Positions 1 through 15,015 of a stretch of 64,000 nucleotides of DNA are shown here, piece after piece. This DNA is from Diphasiastrum complanatum. Its lineage: Eukaryota; Streptophyta; Lycopodiopsida; Lycopodiales; Lycopodiaceae. The position numbers and the translations under genes were made by a program. The notes beneath the pieces were generated by a model that worked only from the letters and a program-made list of their open reading frames with translations, was not told where the DNA came from and did no database searches. The DNA lies in contig CM055095.1 of assembly GCA_029204225.1 (NCBI GenBank), positions 76,423,776 through 76,487,775 on the forward strand, given 5' to 3'. Position 1 is the first letter of the stretch; each line of letters opens with the position of its first letter.

Positions 1-87
1 TGGTTATCAGGCGAATCTTGTGAAGTGCAATGCCTCGATCAACTCTTGTGTACTTGGTCCGTCCAATGCCATTTTGTCATACATATC
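1..87 (-). CDS. SBE exon k, partial at window edge, frameshifted
   Basis: Acceptor CAG at 90-88. The exon opens in phase 0 with [13 protein letters not shown], matching the family's DMYDFMALDRPST. One base is then missing in the ACACAAGAG stretch (about 44-49). In the shifted frame the expected [14 protein letters not shown] follows, also lacking the Met codon usual between K and I. Read as given, a TGA at 9-7 ends the protein. This is either a real inactivating lesion or a base-calling error. Confidence 0.85.
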
Positions 88-3000
88 CTGTATAAGTTAC
101 CAATATCCAGGAGAAAAAGTACTTCACAGAGGTGATTAAATGTTACATAAGGGAAAATTTTTAAAAGCTTCAGTTTCATAATGCATCTCATGAAGCCTGA
201 TATTTAGACATGACATGAACAGACTTAACGAGATACGCAGATTGTAAACTTGAATAATTGACGAAGTTTGGAGCATCGGAGTGCTGGATGCCATTCAACT
301 GGAACTGCAGAATAGCTACTAACTTTATTTTATCAGTTTATTTTCACCAGCATTTTCAAGGAAGCTAAGCAGAACCTGTAAAGGTGAGGTCGAAAGAGGC
401 AGAGACATCAAATCGAGGGAGGCTGGCAGAGTGAGCAGACAATTGAAAGGCTATAATGAACAAGCAGGAAATTCAGGAGTAGCTACATACTGTCAGGTAG
501 AAGGCATGAGTAAGATTGAATTCTTGCCACTTCCCTGTCAGCCAACAAGGAAGTAGGATGCGGACATGCTGGCAAAAGGGTGTCCGTAGGAAGTAAGGGA
601 GGGGTAAGCTGCAAAGGGCACAGAATGAGGAAAGCAGGCATCTAAGCACAAGGGAGATCAGTGAACAAGAAAGTGCAGGACCCACTAATAAGACTGGAAA
701 AGTGATGGCTAACGAGGGATAGTATGTTGAGGGAGAGTATCAGTGCAAAGTAGAGAGGCAAACACATTAGCAAAATCATAAGGAGATAAATAGTCTCATA
801 AGTGTTCAAAAACCATTCCCAACAGGCCACCGAAGGAGAGATGAGGATGGTGTGAAAAGCTCTTACGAAATCAGACTCCAAAGCTTGAATTTAGAATCAG
901 GCTTGAATCTAGAATCGGGCTCCAAATCTTCGACAAATAAAGGAAGAGAGTCAATAGCCTATGGATGAAATTGCTCTAATGCCTAGATTGTAGCCAAAAG
1001 ACAGAATAGTTGGAGCGGAGAAAGCAAGGGCACGAGCTACTTGTGAAAATTCGCCTACTTGGCCCAACATAAGGCTCCACCATAACTAGTGACGAACGGC
1101 CAGGGCAGATTTCATGCGAGTGCACGGAAGCATTCTATGCGTAAACTTGTGTTGCTAGTTGCAATGGCATACGTCTTAGGAGAGACATTGCTGAGGAGCG
1201 CTCCTACTATCATGATTAGGGAGAAGATTAGGGAGAAGAGACCTTCTTCACCCACCCCTCCTCTCCAACCATCCTCTTCTTGTGCTCGTCACAAATCTCA
1301 TAATGATACAAGCGACATTGTTAATAGTTCTTCTCCATCTGTTTGGCCATATCTTCTCCCACACCATTGCCCTTCTACTCACCACCAAAATGACACTAAA
1401 GATCATGTTGCGCCAATTCCTTCTTAAACTCGTACCCGTGTAGTCTGTTTAGGTTGTGGCTGTTTGTATGCAAAAGGTGCCGGTCTATCCTGTCATCAAA
1501 AAGCTTGTACCGCTTATCGCCAACCATTAGCCTTACCCTCAACACTTTTCATTCCTCCCTTCCCGGGCTGATGAAGTAGGTCATTGTGAACTCACAGGGC
1601 TATCTCCCAACAAGCCACCAACAGCATGTTAGATAAGTTGATCATGCAAATAGCTGACATGCATGAATCCAAAAATATGCTCATATGGGTGACAATGCCT
1701 GCCAATGTAGCCACACTCAGCATGCTTCCCACTTACAGTCATTGCCTCTCAATCTGCCCAAGGCGTCATGGAGAACTCCCATTAAGCATAACTTCCACAG
1801 TCACTTTCATGTCGATCACAATCATTGGCCACCGCCCTTCAATCTGAAAAAAGGTTTTTCAAAAAGCTATCATTGTCCTAGTAGAAAACCAAGAATGTTC
1901 AAATAGATTGAAAAATGCATGCTTCTGACTGCTGTTGTGCAGCCTTTTCAATAAACTGCCACTACCCTGACCCCAAACACTACTTTTGATCTTACAAAAT
2001 TTCATTTCGACATTTTGTCTGAGTGCTCTCCCATAGCAGCAGCTCGTTAGAAAAACTCTGACATCAGCGCTCTATCACTGATCTTGTGTATAGAACAGGG
2101 CACTGCAGTTCAGCACTAGCAAGAAACAAAATAAGATATCATGAGAAAAGGAAGGAATGAGCATGTGCTCCAATTGTTGGCTTGAGAATAAGCCTCTCAC
2201 TCTTGCTTGGTGGACAATAATATCCTGCGTTCATAAGAGAAGAGTTGATCGGAAGGGACACTTGTGTGGATAACAACTATTATTATCCAAAAAAACTCAT
2301 CACTTTGAAGGAGGCATATGTTGTGGTGAGTTAACGCAAAAAATCAGCTCAAACTTGCTTCAAGAAAAGCCACTTTCAAATAGCTTTCATTGTTATACAA
2401 CAAAGCTCCAACGCATGCCATCAGTTCTGTTTAAACAGGCAGATATTCCTCCCAGAACATCTGAACACTTATCCAAAAAGAATTTTCCTCTTTGATTTCA
2501 CTGGGCTGAAATTCTCAGCACAGCAGATAGATTCAGATATTTTCAAACATCTGAATTTTCAGATAATGACTAACATTTAGGGAATTTTCTTTCATCCTGA
2601 AGCAAAAAGGTGCAGAGCAAAAACATTCAACCAAAGGTTATGACCTTATCCATAAGCCAAAAAGCCAGTGTTTTATCCCCAACTAAAGCCTGATCATGAC
2701 TTTCTGCATATGCTATGCACTTTTCACTCCAGCGCCGATTTGTCAATGTGAAAATAATGTTGCCCATGTCCCACTCCTCATCCTTCTTTCTGCAAGCCAA
2801 GCATTGGCAGACTTAAATATCCCTCTTTTTCCACCACTTGAAACACATTAATGACATTCACCTTCAGCAAAAGAAGGAAAAATTTGAAACCAGCAACACG
2901 TTTGCAAAAACTGTGAGCATCATAAGAACTATCTTGAAGAGAGGATCACATATAATCACAAAGGAGCTTGATAGCGTGGCAGACTTAAATATCCCTCTTT

Positions 3001-5718
3001 TTCCACCACTTGAAACACATTAATGACATTCACCTTCAGCAAAAGAAGGAAAAATTTGAAACCAGCAACACGTTTGCAAAAACTGTGAGCATCATAAGAA
3101 CTATCTTGAAGAGAGGATCACATATAATCACAAAGGAGCTTGATAGCGTGTTCCAATATATCTTACTTAGAGAGCAGCTCTATCCACTTGTCTGCGATTG
3201 CCATCTGTAGCCTGTAATCAAATCCTATTCCACCTTCATGAACAGGACGACACAATGTTGGCATGCCACTAACCTGCATCATAAAGCCACAATTTTGATA
3301 AGCTCCAAAATTTTCGTTCTACAGAACACTCCAATGCCAGATGCCTTACAGAAAGGAAGCAATAAAAAATGATATCGAACCCAATACACCAAATCAAGAT
3401 CAACAAGCTCAAGGATGCCAAGTCACAGGGTATTTGCAAGATCAAAAGCATTTGTACTTCTTTTCTTTCCAAAGAGTCAACTGTATTGTGTGCCAACACT
3501 TAAAAACCCAGAGGAAATACAGCATTGGATAATCTAGTTTAAACTGAAACCTATAAGTTCTGCATAAAATGAGAATGTCAATCATAAAATACTTTAGAAC
3601 ATGAAAACATAGGAATTCAGTAACAGAAAAGTCTGAAAGTGGCAAGATACATCTTCTGCAACTGTGACATGTTGGGAATAGAGGCCATGTAGTAAGTCAT
3701 TAGCTAGCATCAGGTACACAACAGCATCGACATCAGTAGCTAGCCCAAAATATTCTCCATAGGATCCAGTGAAAGTCATCTGTCACGTAAAACAAGCATT
3801 TCCCTTCAGTCAAAATCAAATCTTTCGAACATAAGACCCATCAAGATCATTTACTCTCAGATTAGATGCCTAATAATAGCATTTCCAAGCATTGAACCTT
3901 TTCAAGAAGTTTAACATTTTGGAGGAAAAACAGTAGTAGTACAAAGGTTAACCCATCAAATAACAAGACTGGATACCTAATAATAGCATTTCCAAGCATT
4001 GAACCTTTTCAACCTTAACATTTTGGAGGAGAAACAGAAGTACCAGATAAACACCATCATATGTCAAATAAAAAGACTGCAAATGAGTTACATGTTGCAG
4101 AAGGCAGCATACCCTATATCTGTTGTAACAAAATGTATAAGCAACTAGACCTTAACATCTGTTCGGAAGCTCCCCCGATAAAATGATAACACAGTTACAT
4201 AGCACAATCGCTGCTGTTTTTTTTAGTCCAACACTCTTAACTTCTGGATTTCTGTCCCCTTTGAGTATTGTGTACTAGTAGCAATATCTTGCATTAAGAA
4301 GGTGCCACTGTGCAGAAAAAATGGTTGTTTATTCATTCCAATTTATCTGAATTTGGATGAAACATCTGCATACTCTTCATGGGCAGTTTCACCTTACATC
4401 TTGTCATCTAGAATAGCCCTGGTACGGCTGTTACAGTAAATGTACATTGAACGGATGAGGACAAACAAAGCCTTGAAAAAAGTTCAGGAAGCCAAGGCAG
4501 ACACAAGATGCATCACTGAGAGTGAGAATGTTGCTGAAATTCTTTAAATTGAGATGAAAAACAAAAACATAATTGTTCTATGATTTGTTTAATGCTACAT
4601 ATTGATCATTGAGTTTTGGATATCTCTGTAATCACCTGTAAACCATGATGTGTGTACATCATAGAAGTTATACCATCAAAACGAAATCCATCAAAGTGGT
4701 ACTCTTCGACCCACCAACGCAAATTTGAAAGCAAAAATCTTAACACCTGCAATGCAACAATAAATTCCAAAGGAATTGCTCTGCTTTAACTATAAGAAGT
4801 CAGTAATACAAACAAACTGCCCATTGATCAATACTTTCACCGTGTCCCTGATGCTCAATCACAGCCACTGTCATAAAGTATAAAGATATGCAACTACAGA
4901 CCTCCCAACTTCCGTAGTCAAAAAGTCGAGAGTCCCACATCCAGTGATACCCACGTGCTCCAGAATGAAAATAATGAGAATCAGTGCCATCGAACATATT
5001 CAACCCATCAAGAACATTGTTTGATGCATGGCTGCATTGTAAAGACCAGTTTCTAAGGTTGAATACAGAGACAATGCATGATGGCTGATCCATCAGTCTC
5101 TTTATGATCCACTACATAGCATCAATCAGCTTAAATACTATTCTTGCAACACATTATATGACTTCTAAGACCAGGTTAGCTTCAAAAAGGACACAATAAT
5201 TAAAAAAGCTTAAAATGGAAAATTTATTAAACATGACAACGTGGAAATCTATAGTGACAAGCCGGAAAAACTAAAAAGGATTGTATTTTTCCATGTAAGC
5301 AAAGTTCAGCGCTCCTATATGCCTAGAACAAACGTTAGGATTGAAATAAGCTTAAACCACTATTATAATTCAAATAATGTCACCAGAGCATAGAAAGACA
5401 TCCCAAAGGCTGGCCGCCACAGCGGAGGAGATTAAAATCGACAGGAATGTAGTTTTAAACTGAAATTGGACTATAAAAGGGACAATGTGACCCCCATGTT
5501 CAGGTAGCTGAACACCCAATGGCATAGTCTAGAATACAGTAGCTTGCATAGGAGTAAGTGTGATATGGATAGGATTTCTGCCTAAAATGTATCTTGCACA
5601 TTCTTTGATGGATACAACAGAAACTTTATTTGCTTGTTGACGTTGAACTTCATTACATGTCCTTGCTGAGATAACACCACTTCTTTTATCCACATGTGGG
5701 CATCTCATTGCATGATTT

Positions 5719-5756
<38 letters not shown>

Positions 5757-6187
5757 TCTCTCTATACTATGAGATCAGAGGGAGATACCATTGTTTGTTT
5801 CGTGACGCGCCTGTCACACTGCAATCACTCATATCTTATGAGAACTCTCGATGCGTTGCACTCATGATACGAGAGATGTTTCTACTACGACAGGACCTAT
5901 GCCAGACAGCCCAGCAGAGTCACATCTCTCAGCCTCAGATTACCTCCTCCTCTAGGAGAAGGCGATGGGACCTTGCATCTGATGATGATGACGACGACTT
6001 ACCTGCTCATAGGGATCAGAGACAGCGTCACTCATACTCATGTTGCAGCACGAGCTACTCGACCTATCACGAGGAGACCTCATCCTCCTAGACGACGTCA
6101 GCGACTACTAGTGGTCCTTCATGCTGCAGCTCGTATTACGTCTTTCTATAGCATCAGCTGGACAGGATTGGATGAGAGTGTCATACC

Positions 6188-6235
<48 letters not shown>

Positions 6236-9200
6236 CCCTCCTACACGACTTACCCTCGCTGTCCTGAGGCTGCTCCATACTGTCTGAGCGCTGAGCTGAT
6301 AGTTGCTGACATGGCCCCATCGTTGCTGCTCCAGCGATGACCTAGTTCCAGCGACCTTCTCTATTTCTCTTGCTCCATCGCTCCTGTCCCATCACACTGT
6401 TTCCCTCAGTGCATCGCTGAGATGCCTCGCCGTAAAGGGGCTTTTGCCCTTCCTTCCAACACTGCTTCATCATCATCTTTCATCGTCTTCTTCATCCATT
6501 TCAGACCTACCTTCACCTTCACCTTCTATTCCAGTTGCAATCCCTATATCTCCGTCAGATCCTATTCTTGCTAATAGTGAATCCATCATAACCGATCCTT
6601 TGACCCCGAATACCCCAGCAGAGGAATCATTTCTGCCTCCAGCCTTTATGATCTCCTTCATTCGTGCAAATCAGTTACGTTCCTATGAATATCTCAACGA
6701 CCATCGAAAAAAGCTTCTTTCTCTTGAAGCTATGATCCAAGTTGTTCAATCTCATGTTCAGAAACAAGATTCGTCTATCGATGATCTCAAGAAAGAAGTT
6801 GCAGCTGTCAAAATCGAAGCTTCCTCTCATTCAACTACTTCAGCTAAGATCCAACAACTTGAAAGTCAAGTGGAACAACATCATACCGCTGTCCGATCTT
6901 GGGCAAATGTGCTTAAAGGTCCTAATACTACTGTTCTACCACCTCCACCTTCTTTTATCTTAGCTACGTTCACCAAGAGCCGTTTGCGAGAGCAAAAGGC
7001 TCTTAATGTCCGAGTTAGAGGTATTACGAACTCCCATGATGTTGTTGGTGAGGCTAAAAAGTTTCTTGAAGAGAGTCTTCAACACCACCACAAAGATATG
7101 GATACTGCATGGCGGCCTAAGAAAGATCTAAGTACTCTTGTTATACGCTTTGCATTTCTCATCATTTTTCAAAACAAATGCTGAAAATAATCGTATGTAT
7201 AAGGGTGATACCCTAAGGCAAGATTATTGATCCAAGTTTCACACCAAATAGAACTCTATAGCAAATAATCTTGCAAAGTTAAGTTTTTGATCAAAAGGGC
7301 CCAGGGGTATAAAGCTTATCATTTTTCATTCTTTGATTGTCTACATCGTGATTCGATTTTGTTAGTCTTATAGTTCTTATCCGTTATCTATCCATTTTGA
7401 CCTTCTAGAAATGAAGTTTTTCAGAAGTCAAACCTGGGTCAACTTGGAATGTTCCATTTGATGTCTTGAAAGATTTTGTTTCAAATCTTGCTTTTAGATC
7501 TTTACATTTTTTGTTTCTCAACAAGTTCATGACACTTTACAGCTCCTTGATTGGACATAACCGAGCAGTGGTTTTGGCACCAACATTCTTTACCGCCTGA
7601 GCCTCTGCCCACTTTGTGCAATAATCTGTCGTTTCCTCTTTCTTCTTTGACAATTTGTTACACCTTTGCTACTTAATGTTGAGATCTTCCGCCTAGCAGT
7701 GTGCTTGTCTATACGTTTAGCATCATGGAGTGGTGACAAGAGTATGCTCCCTCAAGTATTTGTATATATATCTATACTTCTCACTATTAGTGCTTGAAGA
7801 GTCATCATGTCTGGTTCTCTGTTTATGAGCATTTTTGAACAGTGGTTCCAACAGTTCAACATTCTTGTACAAGATCTAGATGCACTGGAGCTCCTAGCAA
7901 GTATTAAGTGGTTCATCTATATTTGACATATTTTTTATGCTCTATAAAAGATCGTCAAGATTGATGCATAAGAAAAAGGGAATGTATATAGACATGCCAT
8001 GTTAGCATAGCAACATAAAAGATAAATATATACATACATATAAGAACATGAAATTTGTATCTTCAAATTACATACTAAAACAAAATAGATGATGAGTATG
8101 GTATTTATGCAACGGGCACTACTATATATTTGAATTATGATGAATACCTCTAGCTTTTTATCTACTTCCTCCATGTCTTGGGAGCATGTTCCCACTGGTC
8201 ATGTTTTGAAATAGGCATTTGCATGGGAGTTCCCACATGTAAGAACTTGAGAACACGTGGCAATGTAAAAAGGGCCATGTTCCAATATGTATGGGCTACT
8301 ACAGTTGTAGCAAAGACGTTCCGACTTGTCCGAAGTCTCCGACTTCTCAGCCTTGTCCAGCCTTTTGGGTCCGACATCGACATCGACTTGTCCGACTTTT
8401 GGGTCCAGCTCTTTGGTCCGACATCGAAGTTTGTCGAACCTCCAACGTCGACTTCTCCGACTTCTTCAAAAGTCGATGTAAGTGCTCAAAGTCGATATCA
8501 TCAAATTGGCGGCTCAACCGTACTTCACCACGACCGGACACAATCTCCAGATATTGTCCGAAGGCGACTGTCAACAACACATGCTATAATCCTAAGTGTA
8601 GAGTTTAACTATTCTTTTAATCAATTAGCCATGTGTACATATACAACGACTTATCAGTTGCTTCGGTTAAGCTCCATGATAAGCTCCACAAAAAACATTG
8701 AACATCCAGAGCACAATTGTTTTGTTCTTTCTCTTTGCTATTACAAAGAATTGACTAAGAAAGAACGCGACTCTATTCTGCATTCAGACTGTATTTTCTA
8801 TACGACCAATCAATGTTCCAATAATCTAGGTTGTGTATGCTGAATGCTTATTTCATTTTATGTTCAAATAGATCTACACTCGTAGATAAATCTATTCATA
8901 GATTAAACTATTCTTGTCTGACTGATAGCTTCTGTCGATTTATCGTTCTAAAATACCTCACTTAAAACACTTCCGCAAAGCTAAATCTGTATTCAGGGTA
9001 TTTGTGCAAGGCCAGGGAATCGATTTAGTTGATCCAGCAACTTCGAAGTTGTGATCTAGCAGGACAGACTTCGAGACGTCGAAGTCGGTCTGATCTCTGA
9101 ACCGATAGACTTAGTTGCATGCACCGAGGATTCCCTTTTGTTGCTCTTTGCCACGACAGGCATTGTCAATTGATCCACCATTCGAATCCCAACATGGTAT

Positions 9201-12200
9201 CAGAGCGTACAAATTACTGCTCCATGTTTATCTGATACCAACATGGTATCAGAGCTGTAGCATTATCAGAACGATTGTTCTAATATAGTGCAGACATTTG
9301 ATATAATTGTTTCCAGTCATATTAATCTACTATCTGCATACACTCATCCTGAAATTCCAAATGGATTCTCAATCACAGTCGCTCTAATGGTAGACAAACT
9401 CGATGGTTCGAACTACCATTTGTGGAAATTCAAAATGAGGGTAGTACTGATGGTCAAGGAGCTTTGGGAAATAGTCGTTGGAACAGAACTACTTCCCAGT
9501 GAAGATGAGCAAGCCATTTCCAAATGGAAGCTCAGGGATGGCAAGGCTTTTGCCCTGATCACCCTTAACATCTCCGACACACAGATTGGCCACATCAGAC
9601 ACGCCCAATCTTCGAAAGAGGTTTGGGATATATTGAGTACATTATATGAAGTGAGAGATGTCACTTTAAAGCTGCATCTGCAGAAAGTGATTCTGTTTAG
9701 AATCACATTAATCAATTTAAGACTCTATTAGAGCGCAATAGGTTCAGTAGTCGAAAACTCTGACGTTGTAATGACCTTATTGACTAGTTTGCCATCCTCT
9801 TATGAAAACTGGGTGATGATGATAACCACACACTCAGATATAACATTGTCCAGAGTCTTAATCATGCTGCTGCAGGAGGAAACAAGAAGGAAAGGAGCAT
9901 CCTCATCCTCCATCAATGAATCACAAGCATTGTTCATCAAGAAGAACACAAGGAAGCAATAGAAGAAGAAAGTTGTCCGACAGAAAGTCACAGAAGGCCC
10001 AAAATTAGCAACCTGTTCAGAACCAGAAAAGACTCTTCTGGAGGTACTGCAAGAGGATAAATCATGAAATCCAGGACTGCCGAATCTTGAAGTTCAACAA
10101 GGACAAGAAGAAGAAGCAGCCGGATCATTAGCAAGTACGGCATGGCAACTGACCCAGAAAAAATAGCTATGCTCCTAGCCATGATGGCACCAACTACGGT
10201 GTCCCAACTTCAGACCTTCTTAGGCTCGAGCGGTTATTACAAAAGATATGTCATGGCCTATGCCACGTGTACTTACCATATGACTGGCTTATTGAAAACC
10301 AACGTGGAGTGGACCTGGGACGAGACATGTGAGAAGACTTTTCAGGAATTGAAAGTAGCTTTGGCTAACGCTCCAATAAGGAAACCACCTATGTACGACA
10401 GGGAATTGTTTTCACTAGCACCACGAATACGTGCATAAACTGTTGCCTGGCCCAGATTTGGGACAAAAAATATCACCCTATTATTTTTATAGGTAGAAAA
10501 CTAAACAAAGCCGAACTTAATTATAGTGCAAATTCATGCAGCCGACACCAAGCAGAAGATCGAAGATGATGAAGAGCAGGAAGTCTTCATGGTGAGCCAT
10601 CACCATGTCGAATGAATGGTTCCTCGATTCTGGAGCAACGCAACATATGACAAGCCATCGAGAATGGTTCATCGATTATTCGGCCTACAGCACCAACAAA
10701 TTCGTCCACCTTGGAGATAGCAGCTTCCACAGAATTGAAGGTGAAGGTACTGTTAGAATGAATTTTCAGAATGGACTGTCGAAGAAGCAATAGATAAGGA
10801 GTACAATTCACTGCTGAGGAACAATACATGGACTGTGATCGAACTGCCAACAAACAGAAAGATAATCGACTGCAAATGGATCTTTAAGATCAAATATAAA
10901 GCAGACGGCAATATCGACAGAAGGAAAGCTAGACTCGTGGCCAGGGATTTTCTCAATTCCCAATATCGACTACTTCGAAACTTTCAAGCTAGTCGTCAAG
11001 CACACCTCTATTCGACTGCTACTTTCATATGCTGATGTAGCAGATCCTGAGGTACACCAGATGGATGTACAAACAACATTCCTCAATGGAGTTATCGAGG
11101 AGGACATCTACATGATCCAACCAGAAGGCTATATCTTCAATGGTTGAAAAGACCAGGTATGCAAACTCCATAAGGCTTTGTACGGTTTCAAGCAGTCATC
11201 CAGAGCATGGTTTCATCGAATCAACACGTTCTTGATCCATCATGGATTCCAACCTAGCTCTACAGACTGTAATGTATAGTTCAAAGCTGTTAATCAATTC
11301 TTTATCATCATCACACTTTATGTGGATGATACGTTGCTGTTTGGCAATAATATTGCTTTGACAAAGGATACAAAGAGGATGCTATCCCAAGAATTCGAGA
11401 TGACAGATCTTGGAGAAGCGCAGTATTGTCTCGGGATACAAATCCACAGAGACAGAAGTCGAAGACTTCTCTACATCAGCCAACAGAGGTACTTTCATAA
11501 TTTGCGGATGAAATTCAATTTCATGAATTGCAAGCCTGTACATAATCCCATGGATCCAGGTCTCAAATTATCCAAGGAACAATGCCCTCAGACCAATGAG
11601 TAGAAAGCAGAAATGAAAGGGTATCCATACCAATCTATTATCGGGTCCCTGATGTATGCAATGATCTCGACCAGTTTGCATACGCCATCAGTTCCTTGAG
11701 TCAGTACATGACCAATTCTGACATGATACATTGGAAAGCTCTTTTCAGAGTAATCAGATATATACGAGCTACTATTGACCTATGTATCTGCTATGGTGAT
11801 GTTGATTCATTCGATATCCATACACGTCATGGATATACATATGCAAATTGGGCAGGCGACGTTGACACCAGAAAATCGACTTCTGGATTTGTCTTCCTAC
11901 TCAACAATGGTCCGATATCTTGGAACAGTGGGTCATCCATAGAATCTGAATACATTGCAGCCTCTCAAGCTACCAAAGAGGCAATCTGGCTGAGGAATTT
12001 ATTGTCTGATATTGGTCTCAGACAGTCTGCTCCAACAATAATACAATCTGATAATCAGAGTGCTATTGCATAATGTATCAATCCTAGATTTCATTCTAGG
12101 AGTAAGCACATCGAAATCAAATATCACTACATCATGTAATTTGTAGAGACAAATTGCCCCAAAGTAATTAAGACTTTCCCAGCTTCAAACCCAAATAGAC

Positions 12201-14953
12201 TTTGATGATATAGAATTATCAATGATCAATATTCTTTTAGGATATTGTTTGAATTTATTACTTTAATGAATTGAGTAACAGGCATTGATACCTGTAGAAC
12301 TAAGAATCTTCTATGAACCATGTTTGATGGTATTATGAACACTGACCTTTCTTTAAAGGGATGTGCAGGTACTCACGAACGTACCTGAAGAATCAAAACA
12401 AGAATAAGAAGCCCTCTAGGATTAAGGACTGACCTCCCTTTGAGGGTATGTGCAGGTACTCGAGAAAGTGCCAGAAGAACAAGAATCGGAACAAGAAGCT
12501 TTCTAAGCTTAAGACAATCAACGAGAAGGCTTTTGACAAAGTCTATAATGAAGGCTTAGAAGAGTCTATAAAGAAGGCTTATTACTAAGTCTATAATGAA
12601 GGCTTAGAGGAGTCTATAAAGAACAGGATAAGGCCTAGGGTCTAATCACCCTAGTAACCTTTTCCACCATGATTGAGGATGGGCAACCTCTAGAAAAAAG
12701 GGCCTAGGAATTGATGGACATATACCTTGGCTCTTCCTTAGGAAGATTGCACTTGGGTGAATTCCCAAGTTGTAACCATGAAAAACTATATGTAAATTAA
12801 AAGTCAAGATTAAACCTTGCACCACCTACCTCCCACCTACTTTGCCACATGCATTCTAGGCTATTTGACACCTAGAATGGGGCGCCCTCATACACTCTCA
12901 CTTCATATGCCAAATCATCATAATAACTCTCCCAAGCTAATACACATCATCCATACACTCTCTCTAACTAATACACTATCCTACAGAGTGCTTGCTACAA
13001 TTGTCACTCAACATAAACTCGAAACTAGTTACGGCCATAAAATCATTGAAGGCTATACTAGTGAAACAAGGGAAGAATTTCCTGAACCGTAATGATTGTC
13101 CCTTAGGATCGCAAGAATGTTTTAAATGTAGATCTCGAAATGCTTTAAAGAAAAACATCAAATAGGATGGTAAATCCTAATTTGATTCCAAGAATGATTT
13201 TGATTCGAATACTATCGCGTATCTTTTCTTTGAATGTTTCAATCATGCAAGTTATGTGATCTAAGCTTTTAGTAGCTTAGTGCATGTCATGAAATGTTAG
13301 TTTACACTTGTTTGCATACTTTATGCAAAACTAAACTATAATGAAAAGTTGAATTCAATTGACCCTACATCAGAAAGAATTCCTAGTGATTATCCTTAGA
13401 GTATAGAAGCATTGCTTCTTAGAAATGATTTCTTGATTAAGATGGACCCAGATTTCAAGCACCTTTGAAATCATGTATAGGGAGCCACAACTTGCTAAGA
13501 CATTATATAAAAGAATGATTAGTATGCTAACATACTAAGGATGAATGGGGATTGAAAAATTCCAAGATAGATTCAGAAAGAAAGCTAATCTTATTTCATA
13601 GCTCAAAAGATCTAAAGTAGATCAAGGAATCGAAGAGATCCTTCACCCAACGAAGATCCTAATGTATAAAGATCAGATTTGAAAGTAAGAGATTAGTGAA
13701 AACACTATATCTCCTCAAGTCAAGGATCATCCGACTATGAATGCAAGATGAATGAAAGAAGAATTCTTTCAAGAATATCCAGAAATTTTTTAAAGATTAT
13801 TTGAGAAATTTTCGTTGAGGACAACGCTTTATGCGTTGGAGGGATGTAATTTGTAGAGACAAATTGCCTCAAAGTAATTAACACTTTCCCAGCTTCAAAC
13901 CTAGATAGACTTTGATGATATAGAATTATCAATGATCAATATTCTTTTAGAATATTGTATGAATTTATTACTTTAATGAATTCAGTAACATGCATTGATA
14001 CCTGTAAAACTAAGAATCTTCTATGAACCATGTTTGATGGTATTATGAACACTGACCTTTCTTTGAAGGGATGTGCAGGTTCTCACGAATGTACCTGAAG
14101 AATCAGAACAAGAATAAGAAGCCCTTTGGGCTTAAGGACTGACCTCTCTTTGAGGGTATGTGCAGGTACTTGAGAAAGTGCCAGAAGAACAAGAATCGGA
14201 ACAAGAAGCTTTCTAAGCTTCTGACAATCAACGAGAAGGCTTTTGACAAAGTCTATAATGAAGGCTCAGAAGAGTCTATAAAGAAGGCTTATTACTAAGT
14301 CTATAATCAAGACTCAGAGGAGTCAACAGGATAAGGCCTAGGGTCTGATCACCCTAGTAACCTTTTCCACCATGATTGAGGATGGGCAACCTCTAGAAAA
14401 AAGGGCCTAGGAATTGATGGACATTATGCAAAACAAGATGGACATATCTTCCTTAGGAAGGTTGCACTTGGGTGAATTCCCAAGTTGTAACCATGAAAAA
14501 CTATATATAAATTAAAAGTCAAGATTAAACCTTGCACCACCTACCTCCCACCTACTTTGCCACATGCATTCTAGGCTATTTGACACCTAGAATGGGGTGC
14601 CCTCCTACACTCTCACTTCATATGCCAAATCATCATAATAACTCTCCCAAGCTAATACACATCATCCATACACTCTCTCTAACTAATACACCTCACCCCC
14701 TCACTCTACTTACCCTTACACCTCTCACACTTGTACTAACACCTCATCCACTTCCCCAAGCCTTCCCCTTTCCTATAAGAGGAGAAACTCGCCCCCCTCC
14801 AAGGCTAATGATCATTCTATCATTTTGGATTTCCTTTTGCTCTTGCTTCTGTAGGTGCTTGGAGAAGGAGTTTTGGAGCTATGGCATAGGGATGCTATGT
14901 CAAATTTGGATTCGAAAGCTATTTGGAATCTCCAACACACACTCTCTCTCACC

Positions 14954-15015
<62 letters not shown>

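Noticed and set aside
1089-1427. 112-codon plus-strand ORF
   Set aside because: No domain, intronic position, composition like its surroundings.
2838-3210. Two near-identical small ORFs
   Set aside because: They are the two units of the intronic tandem duplication on the strand opposite the SBE exons.
5660-5763. LINE 3' hairpin before the first CT tract
   Set aside because: A CCACATGTGG palindrome is present, but the GTCTT/AAGAC outer stem and spacing are not.
5696-6287. ORFs with Leu-Ser repeats at CT tracts (also 14532, 31494, 47167, 48504, 52703, 55216)
   Set aside because: The Leu-Ser runs are translated CT repeats; only the LINE-homologous parts are kept.
14945-15013. CT tract in the nested LTR as another LINE landing site
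   Set aside because: No LINE sequence on either side; it is part of the LTR.
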